A stretch of 64,000 bases of DNA from Chloroflexota bacterium (GTDB lineage: Bacteria > Chloroflexota > Anaerolineae > Anaerolineales > VGOW01). Shown here one piece after another: positions 16,732 to 25,801 of this stretch. How positions within the stretch are numbered: the stretch's first letter is position 1; every line of letters begins with the position of its first letter. Both the position numbers and the translations under genes were made by a program. A model generated the notes under the pieces. That model was not told the origin of the DNA. It saw only the letters and a list, made by a program, of their open reading frames with translations, and ran no database searches. The stretch lies in contig JACPWC010000059.1 of assembly GCA_016197225.1 (NCBI GenBank), positions 1 through 64,000 of the forward strand, read 5' to 3'.

Positions 16732-17502
16732 ATTGCCCGCAACCGCGCAAGTGCTCTGGGCCGGTTCAGTCGGCGGCATGGAACGTGAACTCGTGACCCG
16801 GCATGAGAAGCGGATCGAGTTCAAGGAAATTCAAGCAGGCGCGGTGGTTGGAGTGGGCGCGTGGCGAGGCGCAGTTGGGCTGGTAAGACTCGCGTGGGGA
16901 ACAATACAGGCCCTCGGCCTCATCCGCCGGTTCCGGCCAGGGGCAGTTTTAACAACCGGCGGCTACCCCGCCATTCCGACGGCTCTGGCGGCGTGGGCAT
17001 CGGGCCTGCCAATTCTGGTCTACCTGCCGGATATTGAGCCAAAGAGATTCAGATCATCCACCTCAGCGGCGAGTTGGACTGGCCAGCGGTGAAAGCGCGG
17101 CGCGAAGGCTTGCCGGCAGATCAGCAAGTTCATTACCATGCGTTTCCATACTTGCACGACGAAATGGGGCTGGCCCTGGCCGCCGCCGACCTGGTGGTAT
17201 CGCGGGCAGGGGCAAGCACGCTCGGTGAGTTTTCCATATTCGGCTTAGGTGCAATTCTCGTGCCGTACCCGCACGCCTGGCGCTACCAGAAAGTGAACGC
17301 CGACTTTCTGGCAGGGCGGGGCGCGGCAGTGCGGTTGAACGACGAAGACTTGAAGATGAAATTATTGCCCACCCTCCGCGAACTCCTGCATGACCCGGCC
17401 CGCCTTTCGGCGATGGGCGTTGCGGCGCGGGCTTCCGCTGTGCCAGACGCGGCAGAGCGCATTGCGGCAGAACTTGTGGCCCTGGCAGGCGCTCGGCCAT
17501 GA
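16664..17502 (+). pseudogene. murG: murG disrupted by internal deletion and frameshift
   Basis: The GTG at 16664 has a good AGAGGA Shine-Dalgarno and gives RLLITAGGTGGHVYPALAV and LTTGGYPAIPTALAA, the MurG N-domain up to LPDIEP near 17040. The frame then continues as unrelated sequence to a stop at 17092. From 17038 the +2 frame reads KEIQIIHLSGELDW, then HAFPYLHDEMGLALAAADLVVSRAGASTLGEF to 17502, the MurG C-domain. About 85-90 residues that normally join the domains are missing, and the two halves are out of frame. MurG adds GlcNAc to lipid I and is normally essential, so this is either an assembly error or the gene is complemented elsewhere. Confidence 0.85.
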
Positions 17503-18020
17503 TGTCTCTGTCCACCGTCTTCTGGCTCCTGCTGATCATCTTCGGCACGATTGGCGGCATGCGCGGCTGGGCCAAAGAGATTCTGGTGCTGTTCAGCATG
17601 GTGCTGGCCTTGTTCATTGACACGCTGATCAAAACTTTCGTGCCGAATATCGAAGGCGCGCTTCAGGCGCAAGGCCCCATGATGTTGTTCTACGTGCGAA
17701 CCACCTTTTTTCTCCTGCTCGCGTTCTTCGGCTACGAGACTCCGGCGGTGTCGAGCGCGCTCTCCGGCAAAGGCAAGCGAGAACGGTTGCAGGATATTTT
17801 GCTGGGCGTGGTGATCGGGATGTTGAACGGCTATCTATTGATCGGGACGATCTGGTTCTACATGCATCAAGCCGGGTATCAGGTGCCGGGCATCACCCCG
17901 CCCACCGACCCGGCGGTGCTGAATTACATCAACTTCATGCCGCCCAAAGTGATCGGCCCGCCCTACATTTACTTTGCGGTGGCGGTGGCGTTTGTCTTTG
18001 TGATTGTGGTGTTCTTGTGA
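17499..18020 (+). CDS. Polytopic membrane protein, CvpA-like
   Basis: 173 residues with four to five membrane helices: 5-20, 30-48, 65-80, 100-120 and a C-terminal 150-172. The GTIGGMRGWAKEILVLFSM segment resembles the glycine-rich helix pairs of CvpA (colicin V production) family proteins; I rate this as a resemblance only. It overlaps the murG remnant (ATGATGA) and the murC start (GTGA), so it is translated as part of the dcw operon. CvpA-like genes are not usual members of dcw clusters. Confidence 0.7.
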   Translation: MMSLSTVFWLLLIIFGTIGGMRGWAKEILVLFSMVLALFIDTLIKTFVPNIEGALQAQGPMMLFYVRTTFFLLLAFFGYETPAVSSALSGKGKRERLQDILLGVVIGMLNGYLLIGTIWFYMHQAGYQVPGITPPTDPAVLNYINFMPPKVIGPPYIYFAVAVAFVFVIVVFL

Positions 18021-19381
18021 GGCGAGTGCACTTGGTTGGAATCGGTGGTTCGGGCATGTCGGCAATCGCGACGCTCTTGTTGGAGAGCGGTTGTGCCGTT
18101 TCCGGCTCGGACGCGCTGGCCTCGGAGACGACGACCAGGCTGGCCGCGCTCGGCGCAACTATTTCAATCGGACACAAGGCCGAGAACGTGGCCGGCGCCG
18201 ATCAGGTGGTCGTCTCGTCGGCGGTTCAGCCCGACAACCCGGAAGTGGTCGCCGCCAACGCCAATGGCACCCCGGTTCTCAAACGGGCCGACTTCATCGG
18301 CGGCCTGATGCAGGATCGGGTTGGGGTAGCAGTGGCCGGCACGCATGGCAAGACGACGACCACGGCCTTGATCAGTTACATTCTGCTAAGAGCCGGGCGC
18401 GATCCCTCATTCATCGTTGGCGGCGTGCTGGCCGATCTGGGAACAAACGCCAAACACGGCAACGGCGATCCATTCGTGGTCGAAGCCGACGAATACGACG
18501 GCATGTTCCTGGGCCTGCATCCGAAAGTGGCGGTGGTAACAAACGTCGAACACGATCACCCCGACTACTACCCGACGCTGGCCGGTTACACGAAAGCCTT
18601 TGAGCAGTTCGTTTCACTCATTCTCGGCGATGGCTGGCTCATTGCCTGCCGTGACGACGCAGGCGCAAAGCAGTTGGGCGAAGTAGCCGCGAAAAATGGC
18701 AAACGTGTGATCTGGTACGGGTTGAAGAATGGGGTGAGTTGGAAAGCGGAAAACATTCAGGCCAACGGCGCGGGTGGCAGTGATTTTGTGGTGACGCGGG
18801 ACGGGAACACTGTCGGGCTGGCCCGCACCCGGCTCCCCGGCCTGCAGAACGTGAGCAACACCCTGGCCGCCCTGGCCGCCGTGGACGCCCTCGGCGTGGA
18901 TTTCAACACCGCGCGCAACGCGCTGGCCGAGTTTCAGGGGGTGGGGCGCAGGTTTGAAGTGAAGGGCGAAATTGGCGGCATTACCGTGATTGACGATTAC
19001 GCCCACCACCCGACCGAGATTCGAGCGACGCTGGCGGCGGCCCGGCGACGATATGCTGGCCGCCAAATCTGGGCCATGTTCCAGCCGCACACCTTCAGCC
19101 GCACGCGAGCGCTCCTGGCCGACTTCGCCGCCAGCTTCGGCGATGCCGACCATGTGCTGGTGACGGACATTTTCCGCTCACGCGAAGCTTTCGACAGCTC
19201 CGTGAGCGCCAAAGACATTGTGGCGCAAATGCGCCACGCCGACGCGCGGTATTTGCCTTCGCTCGACGAGGCCACCGCGACTCTGTTGGCGGAAATGAAA
19301 CCGGGCGATGTGCTGATCACGCTCGGCGCCGGCGACGGCAACACCGTCGGCGAAAAAGTGCTGACAAGCATGAAGGGATAG
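18017..19381 (+). CDS. murC: UDP-N-acetylmuramate--L-alanine ligase MurC
   Basis: 454 residues from a GTG overlapping the previous stop. Motifs: HLVGIGGSGMSAIA, VAGTHGKTTTTALI (P-loop), VEADEYDGMFL, NVEHDHPDYY, DDYAHHPTEIRATLAA and FQPHTFSRT. It adds L-Ala to UDP-MurNAc, the first amino-acid addition of the stem peptide. It ends with TAG, showing that TAG is an ordinary stop in this genome. Confidence 0.95.
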   Translation: MRRVHLVGIGGSGMSAIATLLLESGCAVSGSDALASETTTRLAALGATISIGHKAENVAGADQVVVSSAVQPDNPEVVAANANGTPVLKRADFIGGLMQDRVGVAVAGTHGKTTTTALISYILLRAGRDPSFIVGGVLADLGTNAKHGNGDPFVVEADEYDGMFLGLHPKVAVVTNVEHDHPDYYPTLAGYTKAFEQFVSLILGDGWLIACRDDAGAKQLGEVAAKNGKRVIWYGLKNGVSWKAENIQANGAGGSDFVVTRDGNTVGLARTRLPGLQNVSNTLAALAAVDALGVDFNTARNALAEFQGVGRRFEVKGEIGGITVIDDYAHHPTEIRATLAAARRRYAGRQIWAMFQPHTFSRTRALLADFAASFGDADHVLVTDIFRSREAFDSSVSAKDIVAQMRHADARYLPSLDEATATLLAEMKPGDVLITLGAGDGNTVGEKVLTSMKG

Positions 19382-19386
19382 CAAAG

Positions 19387-20337
19387 GTGACAGTCATGGT
19401 CATGTCGGCGCGACCCACAACGGCAACCGCCCTGCGGTTAGCGTTTGGGGATCGTCTGCGCGAAGGCGAGCCGCTCAACCGTCACACCTCGGCCCGAATT
19501 GGCGGGCCGGCCGACTTTTTTGTGACGGTGGAATCGGCCAATGAACTGGCCGATGCCGTGATGGAAGCCAAACGGCACGGCCTCAAATACTTCGTGCTGG
19601 GCGCCGGGTCAAACATTCTCGTCTCCGATCGTGGCTTCCGTGGGCTGGTGATCCAGAACCGGGCGCGGGCGATGACTTTTCACGAAAAGGGTGACAGGTT
19701 TATCGTGCGCGTCGAGTCGGGCATGGGCTTGCCGACTCTGGCCCGGCAATGTATTTTGCGCGGGGCAGCCGGGCTGGAGTGGGCCGCCACCGTGCCCGGC
19801 ACGGTGGGTGGGGCGGTGGCCGGCAACGCCGGGGCGCACGGCTCGGACGTGGCTGCCACTCTGCGACTGGCAACGATCTTGCAGGGCAATGGTGAGATAC
19901 GCGATTGGTCGGCCGCCGAGTTGAAGCTGGCCTACCGCAAATCTGTTCTCAAGAACGGCCAGCGCGGGAGCGTGGTGCTGGCCGCCGAGTTTGAACTGGA
20001 GCGCAGCAACCCGAACGACCTGCAAGTCAAACTCGACAAGTTCCAGGCGCATCGCAAGCGCACCCAGCCGCCGGGGGCCAGCATTGGCTCCATGTTCAAG
20101 AACCCGCCGAACGACTTTGCCGGGCGGCTCATCGAAGCAACCGGCCTCAAAGGAATGCTGGTTGGCCGGGCCGAAATCTCGGCCGTTCATTCCAACTTCT
20201 TCGTCAACCGGGGCGGGGCTAAAGCGCGTGACGTTTATACCCTGATCGCTCTGGCTCAAAGCAAGGTGCGTGAAATGTTCGGTGTTGAACTGGAGTTGGA
20301 AATTGAGCTGGTGGGAGACTGGGGAGGGAAGTGCTGA
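19387..20337 (+). CDS. murB: UDP-N-acetylenolpyruvoylglucosamine reductase MurB
   Basis: 316 residues, GTG start 5 nt after murC. FAD-binding PCMH-type domain: HTSARIGGPADFF, FVLGAGSNILVSDRGFRG, TVPGTVGGAVAGNAGAHG, then LAYRKSVLK and the C-terminal GSMFKNPPNDFAGRLIE and HSNFFVN blocks. It makes UDP-MurNAc with NADPH. The C-terminal arrangement without extra inserts suggests the type II (Bacillus-like) enzyme. Confidence 0.95.
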   Translation: MTVMVMSARPTTATALRLAFGDRLREGEPLNRHTSARIGGPADFFVTVESANELADAVMEAKRHGLKYFVLGAGSNILVSDRGFRGLVIQNRARAMTFHEKGDRFIVRVESGMGLPTLARQCILRGAAGLEWAATVPGTVGGAVAGNAGAHGSDVAATLRLATILQGNGEIRDWSAAELKLAYRKSVLKNGQRGSVVLAAEFELERSNPNDLQVKLDKFQAHRKRTQPPGASIGSMFKNPPNDFAGRLIEATGLKGMLVGRAEISAVHSNFFVNRGGAKARDVYTLIALAQSKVREMFGVELELEIELVGDWGGKC

Positions 20338-20340
20338 CAA

Positions 20341-21459
20341 GTGGCACGCAAAATACGAGTCGGCCTGATCTTCGGCGGGCGGAGCGGCGAGCATGAAGTG
20401 TCACTCATGTCGGCCCGGTCGGTGATGAAGGCGATTAACAAAGACAAATACGACGTGACCTTGATCGGCATCACCCGGAGCGGCAAATGGATCGCGGGCG
20501 ACGACCCGATGAAGGCGTTGGAGGCCGGGGCCGCCGACGCGCCCCACGCAACGCTTTTGGGTGAACCCCAGAGCCGGGCGCTTTTACAAGTCAGCGAGTC
20601 GGGCGGCAAGGCGGTTGCCCTGTCGTCCATCGCCGAACTCGACGTGGTCTTTCCGCTTCTGCACGGCACGTTCGGCGAAGACGGCACGGTGCAGGGTCTG
20701 CTCGAACTGGCGAACCTGCCCTACGTGGGCGCAGGCGTGGCCGGGTCGGCGGTGGGCATGGACAAAGCCCTGTTCAAAGCGGTGATGGCGGCGGCCCATA
20801 TTCCAACGCCAAAATTCGTGTTGGCCTTGCGGAGCGAGATCGAAGGGAACGTTGACAACGTGGTTGCGCGAGCCGAGGCCCAGTTTGGCTACCCGATTTT
20901 CACCAAGCCGGCCAACCTGGGATCATCGGTGGGCGTGGTGAAAGCGCACAACCGGAGCGAACTGCCGTACGCTTTGCGCGAGTCGGCGCGCTGGGACCGG
21001 CGAGTGCTGGTCGAAGAAGGCATCAACGCCCGCGAGATCGAAGTGAGCGTGCTGGGCAACGACGAGCCGATTGCCTCCCTGCCCGGCGAAGTGATACCCG
21101 ACCGCGAGTTTTACGATTACGCGGCCAAGTACCTTGACAGCGACTCGGAGTTGATCATTCCGGCCCCGCTCGACGAAGCGACGACGAAGCGGGCGCAGGA
21201 GATCGCCGTCGCCACGTTCAAGGCGATTGACGCCGCCGGCATGGCCCGAGTGGATTTTTTGCTCGACCACGAGAGCGGCGAGTTATACGTGAACGAAATC
21301 AATACCATCCCCGGCTTCACCCAGATCAGCATGTACCCAAAGCTGTGGGAGGCCAGTGGACTTAGTTACAGCGCGTTGATAGATCGGTTGATTGAATTGG
21401 CTTTGGAGCGACAGGCCGACAAGGATCGAACCGAACGGACTTTTGAGGTGAAGGGATGA
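20341..21459 (+). CDS. ddl: D-alanine--D-alanine ligase
   Basis: 372 residues from a GTG. Motifs: GGRSGEHEVSLMSA, LHGTFGEDGTVQGLLELANLPYVG, KALFKAVM, FTKPANLGSSVGV (ATP-grasp), the catalytic Tyr-like EFYDYAAKY loop, and the metal-binding YVNEINTIPGFT. It forms D-Ala-D-Ala for MurF. An ATGA overlap with ftsQ indicates translational coupling. Confidence 0.95.
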   Translation: MARKIRVGLIFGGRSGEHEVSLMSARSVMKAINKDKYDVTLIGITRSGKWIAGDDPMKALEAGAADAPHATLLGEPQSRALLQVSESGGKAVALSSIAELDVVFPLLHGTFGEDGTVQGLLELANLPYVGAGVAGSAVGMDKALFKAVMAAAHIPTPKFVLALRSEIEGNVDNVVARAEAQFGYPIFTKPANLGSSVGVVKAHNRSELPYALRESARWDRRVLVEEGINAREIEVSVLGNDEPIASLPGEVIPDREFYDYAAKYLDSDSELIIPAPLDEATTKRAQEIAVATFKAIDAAGMARVDFLLDHESGELYVNEINTIPGFTQISMYPKLWEASGLSYSALIDRLIELALERQADKDRTERTFEVKG

Positions 21460-22436
21460 CGATGCCACGACGCCCAACCAGTGACCGCCCGGACTCGGAC
21501 ACCGTGACGCGGGCTGACGCCGCCCGCGCCCGCCGCCGTTCACGCGAGACGCCTCAGCGGACGTGGACGCCGTCTCGCACTATGAGCCAGATTCGTTCGG
21601 CAGTGGAGGACGCCACCGCCACCCGGATTCGGACACCCAAGCGCAACACCACCGCCACCCGGCCCACCCGTCGCACCTCAAACTGGAACGCGGCGGCGGC
21701 CCGGACGGGCCGGGTGCGCTCGACCGGCGCGAGCATGGCCCTGCCGCAAATTCAAGTGAGTTGGCGGGCGGCAAGTTTGGCGATCGTGATGTTGTTGAGT
21801 TCGCTGTTACTACACCTTCTGTCGTCGTCGGATTATTTTGTGACGGCGATCAGCCTGGCCGGTTCGCATTACGTGCCCGGCGAGGACATTTACAGCGCCT
21901 CGGGCGTGAACAACATCAACATCCTGTGGATCGATCCGGCTCAGATCAAGGCCGGTGTGGAAGCCGTGCCGGGAATTAAATCAGCGGTGGTGGAAGTGGC
22001 CTGGCCGAACAGCGTTACCATTGAAGTGGTCGAGAACGAGCCGGTGCTGGCCTGGTCGCAGGGCGGGCAGACGATGTGGGTGGACAAAGAAGGCGTGGTC
22101 TTCCCGGCCCGGGATGAACTTTCGGGCCTGCTCCCCATTGCCGTTGACGACGCCACCGTGCCGCTGGCCGAAGGGTCGCGCATCCCTGTCTCGGTGGTCG
22201 AAGGCGCGTTGCAGTTGAAGCAGTTGCGCTCAAACATAGAACTGCTACACTATGACTCGGCTAACGGCTTGTCGTATCAGGATGGCCGGAACTGGCGCGG
22301 CTACTTTGGCGCCGGCGCCGACATGGAAGTGAAGCTGGCCGTTTACGAAACCTTGATTAGCGACTTGCTGGCGCGCGACATTCACCCGGCGACGATTAGC
22401 GTTGTGGACAAAGATGCGCCATACTATAGAAAATAA
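21456..22436 (+). CDS. ftsQ: Cell division protein FtsQ (POTRA-type), long basic N-terminus
   Basis: 326 residues. The first 100 or so are an Arg/Thr/Pro-rich, very basic cytoplasmic tail (RRSRETPQRTWTPSR, RTPKRNTTATRPTRRTS). One membrane helix follows at about 105-125, then a POTRA domain (TAISLAGSHYVPGEDIYSAS...AVPGIKSAVVEVAWPNSV) and an FtsQ/DivIB beta domain. FtsQ scaffolds FtsL and the septal synthase. The long basic tail is unusual and could bind DNA, membrane lipids or FtsZ filaments; that is inference. Confidence 0.88.
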   Translation: MTMPRRPTSDRPDSDTVTRADAARARRRSRETPQRTWTPSRTMSQIRSAVEDATATRIRTPKRNTTATRPTRRTSNWNAAAARTGRVRSTGASMALPQIQVSWRAASLAIVMLLSSLLLHLLSSSDYFVTAISLAGSHYVPGEDIYSASGVNNINILWIDPAQIKAGVEAVPGIKSAVVEVAWPNSVTIEVVENEPVLAWSQGGQTMWVDKEGVVFPARDELSGLLPIAVDDATVPLAEGSRIPVSVVEGALQLKQLRSNIELLHYDSANGLSYQDGRNWRGYFGAGADMEVKLAVYETLISDLLARDIHPATISVVDKDAPYYRK

Positions 22437-22439
22437 AAT

Positions 22440-22490
22440 AATTCTCCAATTCTCATTTGAGAATTAGAGAATTGGAGAATTAGAGATTGT
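22440..22490. repeat. Perfect 15-bp inverted repeat built of 7-8-nt units before ftsA
   Basis: AATTCTCCAATTCTC at 22440-22454 is the exact reverse complement of 22467-22481, with a 12-nt loop. Reading on, GAGAATT, AGAGAATT, GGAGAATT and AGAGATT form a 7/8-nt array ending 5 nt before the ftsA ATG. It may attenuate transcription between ftsQ and ftsA. Confidence 0.8.
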
Positions 22491-22495
22491 AGTTA

Positions 22496-23737
22496 ATGGA
22501 AGCACCCTTACTAACTGCCATTGACGTTGGCACCACCAAAATTTGCACTCTGGTCGCGGAGATGATCAACGAGACCGACTTCGAGATTCTCGGCGTCGGC
22601 CTTGAGCCGTCTCGCGGGATGCGGAAGGGCGTGGTCGTCAACGTGGACGAGGCCGGGGCGGCCATTCGCGAGTCGGTGGCCAAGGCCGAACGCTCGTCGG
22701 GCCTGGAGATCGGGCAGGCGCTGGTGAGTCTGGCCGGGTCGCACATCGCTTCGGTCAACAGCCGGGGTGTGGTGGGCGTGTCCAGCCAGCGCGGGATCGA
22801 TCAGGAGGACATTGATCGCGCCCTTGATGCGGCCCAGGCCATTGCCATTCCGCACAACCGCGAAGTGTTGCACGTCATCCCGCGCGGCTTCATCGTGGAC
22901 GGGCAGGAGGGCATCCGCTCGCCGCTCGGCATGCACGGCTTTCGTCTGGAAGTGGAGGCCCACATCGTCACGGCGGCTTCCACCTCCGTCCAGAATCTCA
23001 CCAAGTGCGTGGAAAGCGCGGGGGTGCAGGTCGAGTCCTACGTGCTCAACCCGCTGGCCTCTGCCGAGGTTGCGCTGACCGACACCGAGCGCGAGATGGG
23101 TTGTATCGTCTGCGACATCGGCGGCGGCACGACCGATCTGGCGATTTACATTGAAGGCAACGTCTGGCACACGATGGTGCTGTCGGTGGGCGGCAGTCAT
23201 CTCACGAGTGATATTGCTCACGGCCTGCGCCTGCCTGCCGACGTGGCCGAGAAGATCAAGATCGATCACGGCTCGGCCCGCGCCAAAGACGTGGACGCCG
23301 CCGACACTTTTTCGGTGAAGCCGTTCGGCGAAGAAAAGCCGGTGCAGGTGGGCAAGGCCGATCTGGCGATGATCATTGAGGCCCGCATCGAGGAAGTCTT
23401 CAGCCTGGTTCTGCAAGAAGTCAAACGCTCAGGCTACGATGGCCTGCTCCCGGCAGGCATCATCCTGACGGGCGGCACGGCCCAGTTGAAGAATCTGCGG
23501 TTGGCGGCCAGCAACGTGTTGAACTTGCCGGCGCGCGTGGCCGCGCCGGAAGATTTGCGCGGGCTGGTGGACTCGATCAAAGGCCCGCAGTTTGCCACCA
23601 GTGTCGGCTTGCTTAAATGGGCGGCTCGCGAAACGGTGGCCGCCGCCCGCTCGCCGGCCAAGAGCCGCAAAAACAAAAAAACGATGGACGACGGCATGAA
23701 TAAAATGTCGGACTGGTTTCGCCGGTTATTGCCGTAA
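22496..23737 (+). CDS. ftsA: Cell division protein FtsA
   Basis: 413 residues of the actin-like FtsA family: LTAIDVGTTKICTLVAE (phosphate 1), the SHI 1C domain with SVNSRGVVGVS, GCIVCDIGGGTTDLAIY (phosphate 2), SVGGSHLTSDIAHGL and GIILTGGTAQLKNL (adenosine motif). The C-terminal MNKMSDWFRRLLP is an amphipathic membrane-targeting helix. It tethers FtsZ filaments to the membrane. No Shine-Dalgarno other than the purine-rich repeat array is seen. Confidence 0.95.
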   Translation: MEAPLLTAIDVGTTKICTLVAEMINETDFEILGVGLEPSRGMRKGVVVNVDEAGAAIRESVAKAERSSGLEIGQALVSLAGSHIASVNSRGVVGVSSQRGIDQEDIDRALDAAQAIAIPHNREVLHVIPRGFIVDGQEGIRSPLGMHGFRLEVEAHIVTAASTSVQNLTKCVESAGVQVESYVLNPLASAEVALTDTEREMGCIVCDIGGGTTDLAIYIEGNVWHTMVLSVGGSHLTSDIAHGLRLPADVAEKIKIDHGSARAKDVDAADTFSVKPFGEEKPVQVGKADLAMIIEARIEEVFSLVLQEVKRSGYDGLLPAGIILTGGTAQLKNLRLAASNVLNLPARVAAPEDLRGLVDSIKGPQFATSVGLLKWAARETVAAARSPAKSRKNKKTMDDGMNKMSDWFRRLLP

Positions 23738-23752
23738 AACAAGGAGCATCGA

Positions 23753-24988
23753 ATGTTGAACAGTTACTCTCAGCCAATGTCATCCAGAACACCGCATGGG
23801 AACGGAGCGCCCGTGCCAACCGATCAGAGGAGGGATTCTATGCAGGTCAACCCACAACTTGAGTCTTTTGCCCGAATAAAGGTTATCGGCGTCGGCGGCG
23901 GCGGCTCGAACGCCGTCAACCGCATGATCGAAGAAGGGCTGACGGGCATTGAGTTTATTGCCGTCAACACCGACGCCCAGGCGCTGTTGCTGGCCAACGC
24001 GCCGCGCCGGGTGCGCATCGGCGACAAGCTGACGCGCGGCTTGGGCGCGGGCGGCAACCCGGAGAAGGGCGCGAAGGCCGCCGAAGAGTCGCAGGAAGAA
24101 TTGTACGAAGTTTTGCGCGGCTCGGACATGGTCTTCATCACCGCCGGCATGGGCGGGGGAACCGGCACCGGGGCCGCCCCGGTGGTAGCCCAGATTGCCC
24201 GCGAACTCGGCGCGTTGACTATCGGCGTTGTCACCCGGCCCTTCACGTTTGAGGGCGCCAAGCGCACCGGCACCGCCGAGGCCGGTATCACCAAGCTCAA
24301 AGAGCAGGTGGATACGTTGATCGTCATCCCGAACGACCGCCTTCTGCAGATCGTGGACAAGCGGGCGTCGTTGAACGATGCGTTGCGAACCGCCGACGAT
24401 GTTCTGCGGCAGGGCATTCAGGGCATTTCAGAATTGATCACCGTGCCCGGTTTGATTAATTTGGACTTTGCCGACGTGCGAGCGATCATGGCTGAAGGCG
24501 GCGCGGCGCTGATGGCCGTGGGCCGGGCCGGCGGCGAGGATCGGGCGCGCATGGCGGCTGAAGCGGCGATCTCGTCGAGCTTGCTTGATATTACGATTGA
24601 CGGCGCGCGTGGCATCCTGTTCAACATCACCGGCGGCCCGAACATGAGTCTATTTGAGGTCAACCAGGCGGCGGCCATTATCAAAGAGACAGCCCACCCG
24701 GATGTGAACCTGATCTTCGGCGCGGTGATCGATCCGAACCTGGGCGACGAGATGCGAATTACGGTGATTGCCACCGGTTTCGAGCGCCAGGGCATGCCGC
24801 GCCGGGTGTCGCAACCACGCGGCGCGTCTGGGACGCACGCACCTGCGGCCAAGTCTTCGCAACACGGCCAGCCACAACAACCGGCGGCTCCGGCCACAGG
24901 CGCAACTGAAAAGAACGAAGCCGAGTTCACGCCGCGTGTGTATAATACCGAAGACTTGGACATCCCGGCCTTCCTGCGGCGAAAATAA
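23753..24988 (+). CDS. ftsZ: Cell division GTPase FtsZ
   Basis: 411 residues: [33 protein letters not shown] (tubulin signature), NDRLLQ, and the C-terminal peptide [12 protein letters not shown] that binds FtsA. Two starts are supported: ATG 23753 has AAGGAG seven bases upstream, and ATG 23840 ([10 protein letters not shown]) has an even stronger AGAGGAGGGA at 23825-23834. The long form adds 29 Ser/Pro/Arg-containing residues. It is the last gene before a terminator. Confidence 0.95.
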   Translation: MLNSYSQPMSSRTPHGNGAPVPTDQRRDSMQVNPQLESFARIKVIGVGGGGSNAVNRMIEEGLTGIEFIAVNTDAQALLLANAPRRVRIGDKLTRGLGAGGNPEKGAKAAEESQEELYEVLRGSDMVFITAGMGGGTGTGAAPVVAQIARELGALTIGVVTRPFTFEGAKRTGTAEAGITKLKEQVDTLIVIPNDRLLQIVDKRASLNDALRTADDVLRQGIQGISELITVPGLINLDFADVRAIMAEGGAALMAVGRAGGEDRARMAAEAAISSSLLDITIDGARGILFNITGGPNMSLFEVNQAAAIIKETAHPDVNLIFGAVIDPNLGDEMRITVIATGFERQGMPRRVSQPRGASGTHAPAAKSSQHGQPQQPAAPATGATEKNEAEFTPRVYNTEDLDIPAFLRRK

Positions 24989-25037
24989 CCCCACACCCTC
25001 TCGACGGTTGGTTGCTCCACCGACCGGTGCTCCGGCC

Positions 25038-25073
25038 AGGCAGTCCGCGATGTTTGGACTGCCTTTGATTTTT
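25038..25073 (+). terminator. Rho-independent terminator of the dcw operon
   Basis: AGGCAGTCC (25038-25046) pairs perfectly with GGACTGCCT (25056-25064) and is followed by TTGATTTTT. It lies 50 nt past the ftsZ stop. Confidence 0.85.
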
Positions 25074-25161
25074 AAGTGAACGGTTTCGGCCTTGTATTCT
25101 CAGGGCAGAGCGCCTCTCTTAAAGCCCTTCGGAGTTTTAAGCGAAACGGTACTCAAGGGTA

Positions 25162-25191
25162 TTGCTAAAAAAATTTTACCCATGCTATAAT
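25162..25191 (+). promoter_or_regulatory. Promoter of nrdR-nrdJ
   Basis: TTGCTA (25162-25167), an 18-nt spacer and a perfect TATAAT (25186-25191). The NrdR boxes begin about 13 nt downstream, covering the likely transcription start and leader. Confidence 0.75.
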
Positions 25192-25203
25192 CCTGCTCTC
25201 TCA

Positions 25204-25250
25204 AGCGCCATATATTGGCTGAAATTTTCGCAACGCCCTATATATGGTGT
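25204..25250 (+). promoter_or_regulatory. Pair of NrdR boxes
   Basis: AGCGCCATATATTGGCT (25204-25220) and ACGCCCTATATATGGTGT (25233-25250) are both near-palindromes around ATATAT, resembling the known NrdR-box consensus ACACWATATATWGTGT. Core centres are 29 bp apart, close to three helical turns, as for other paired boxes. They imply NrdR-dATP autorepression of nrdR and nrdJ. Confidence 0.8.
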
Positions 25251-25272
25251 AAAACGTCCGTTCTTAGCTCAT

Positions 25273-25719
25273 ATGCGCTGTCCCTACTGTTCCAACGCTG
25301 ACTCCAAAGTTATTGACACCACCCACGATGCGCGGGGTGGTGTGCGCCGCCGCCGCGAGTGCCAGGCTTGCGGCCAACGCTTCACCACTTACGAGCGCGC
25401 CATTCTGGCAACGCCCCTGCTGGTGAAGGGCGACGGCTCGCGCGAGGAGTTCGACCGCGAGAAGTTGATCCGGGGCATTCGCGTGGCTTGCGCCAAGCGC
25501 CCGGTGGCCACCGCCGACATTGACCGGCTGGTGGGCGAGATTGAAGCCACATTGCAGACGATGGGCAAGCCGGAAGTGTCGAGCCGGGTGGTGGGCGACA
25601 TGGTGATCAGCGCCCTCAAGGAACTGGATCACATTGCTTACATTCGTTACGCGATTGTATATTTGAAGCTGGATGATTTGCGCTCGGTGCGCGACGAAAT
25701 CAACCGCTTGCTTGAATAA
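25273..25719 (+). CDS. nrdR: Transcriptional repressor NrdR
   Basis: Start set at ATG 25273 (MRCPYCSNADSKVIDT); a longer frame upstream would translate the NrdR boxes. 148 residues: zinc ribbon CPYC...CQACGQRF, then the ATP-cone (PLLVKGDGSREEFDREKLIRGI). NrdR senses ATP/dATP and represses ribonucleotide reductase operons. It sits directly upstream of nrdJ, its expected target, under a promoter with two NrdR boxes. Confidence 0.95.
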   Translation: MRCPYCSNADSKVIDTTHDARGGVRRRRECQACGQRFTTYERAILATPLLVKGDGSREEFDREKLIRGIRVACAKRPVATADIDRLVGEIEATLQTMGKPEVSSRVVGDMVISALKELDHIAYIRYAIVYLKLDDLRSVRDEINRLLE

Positions 25720-25801
25720 CTCGGCCTGATTCGTTCGTGGGTGAGGAACGATTGGGCCGTTTTGTTTGTGTGGCCTAAAAACTCTTGCTGGAGGGGAAAT
25801 C

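Noticed and set aside
25720-25801. Cobalamin riboswitch upstream of the B12-dependent reductase
   Set aside because: Only about 80 nt separate nrdR and nrdJ and no B12-box-like conserved core is visible.
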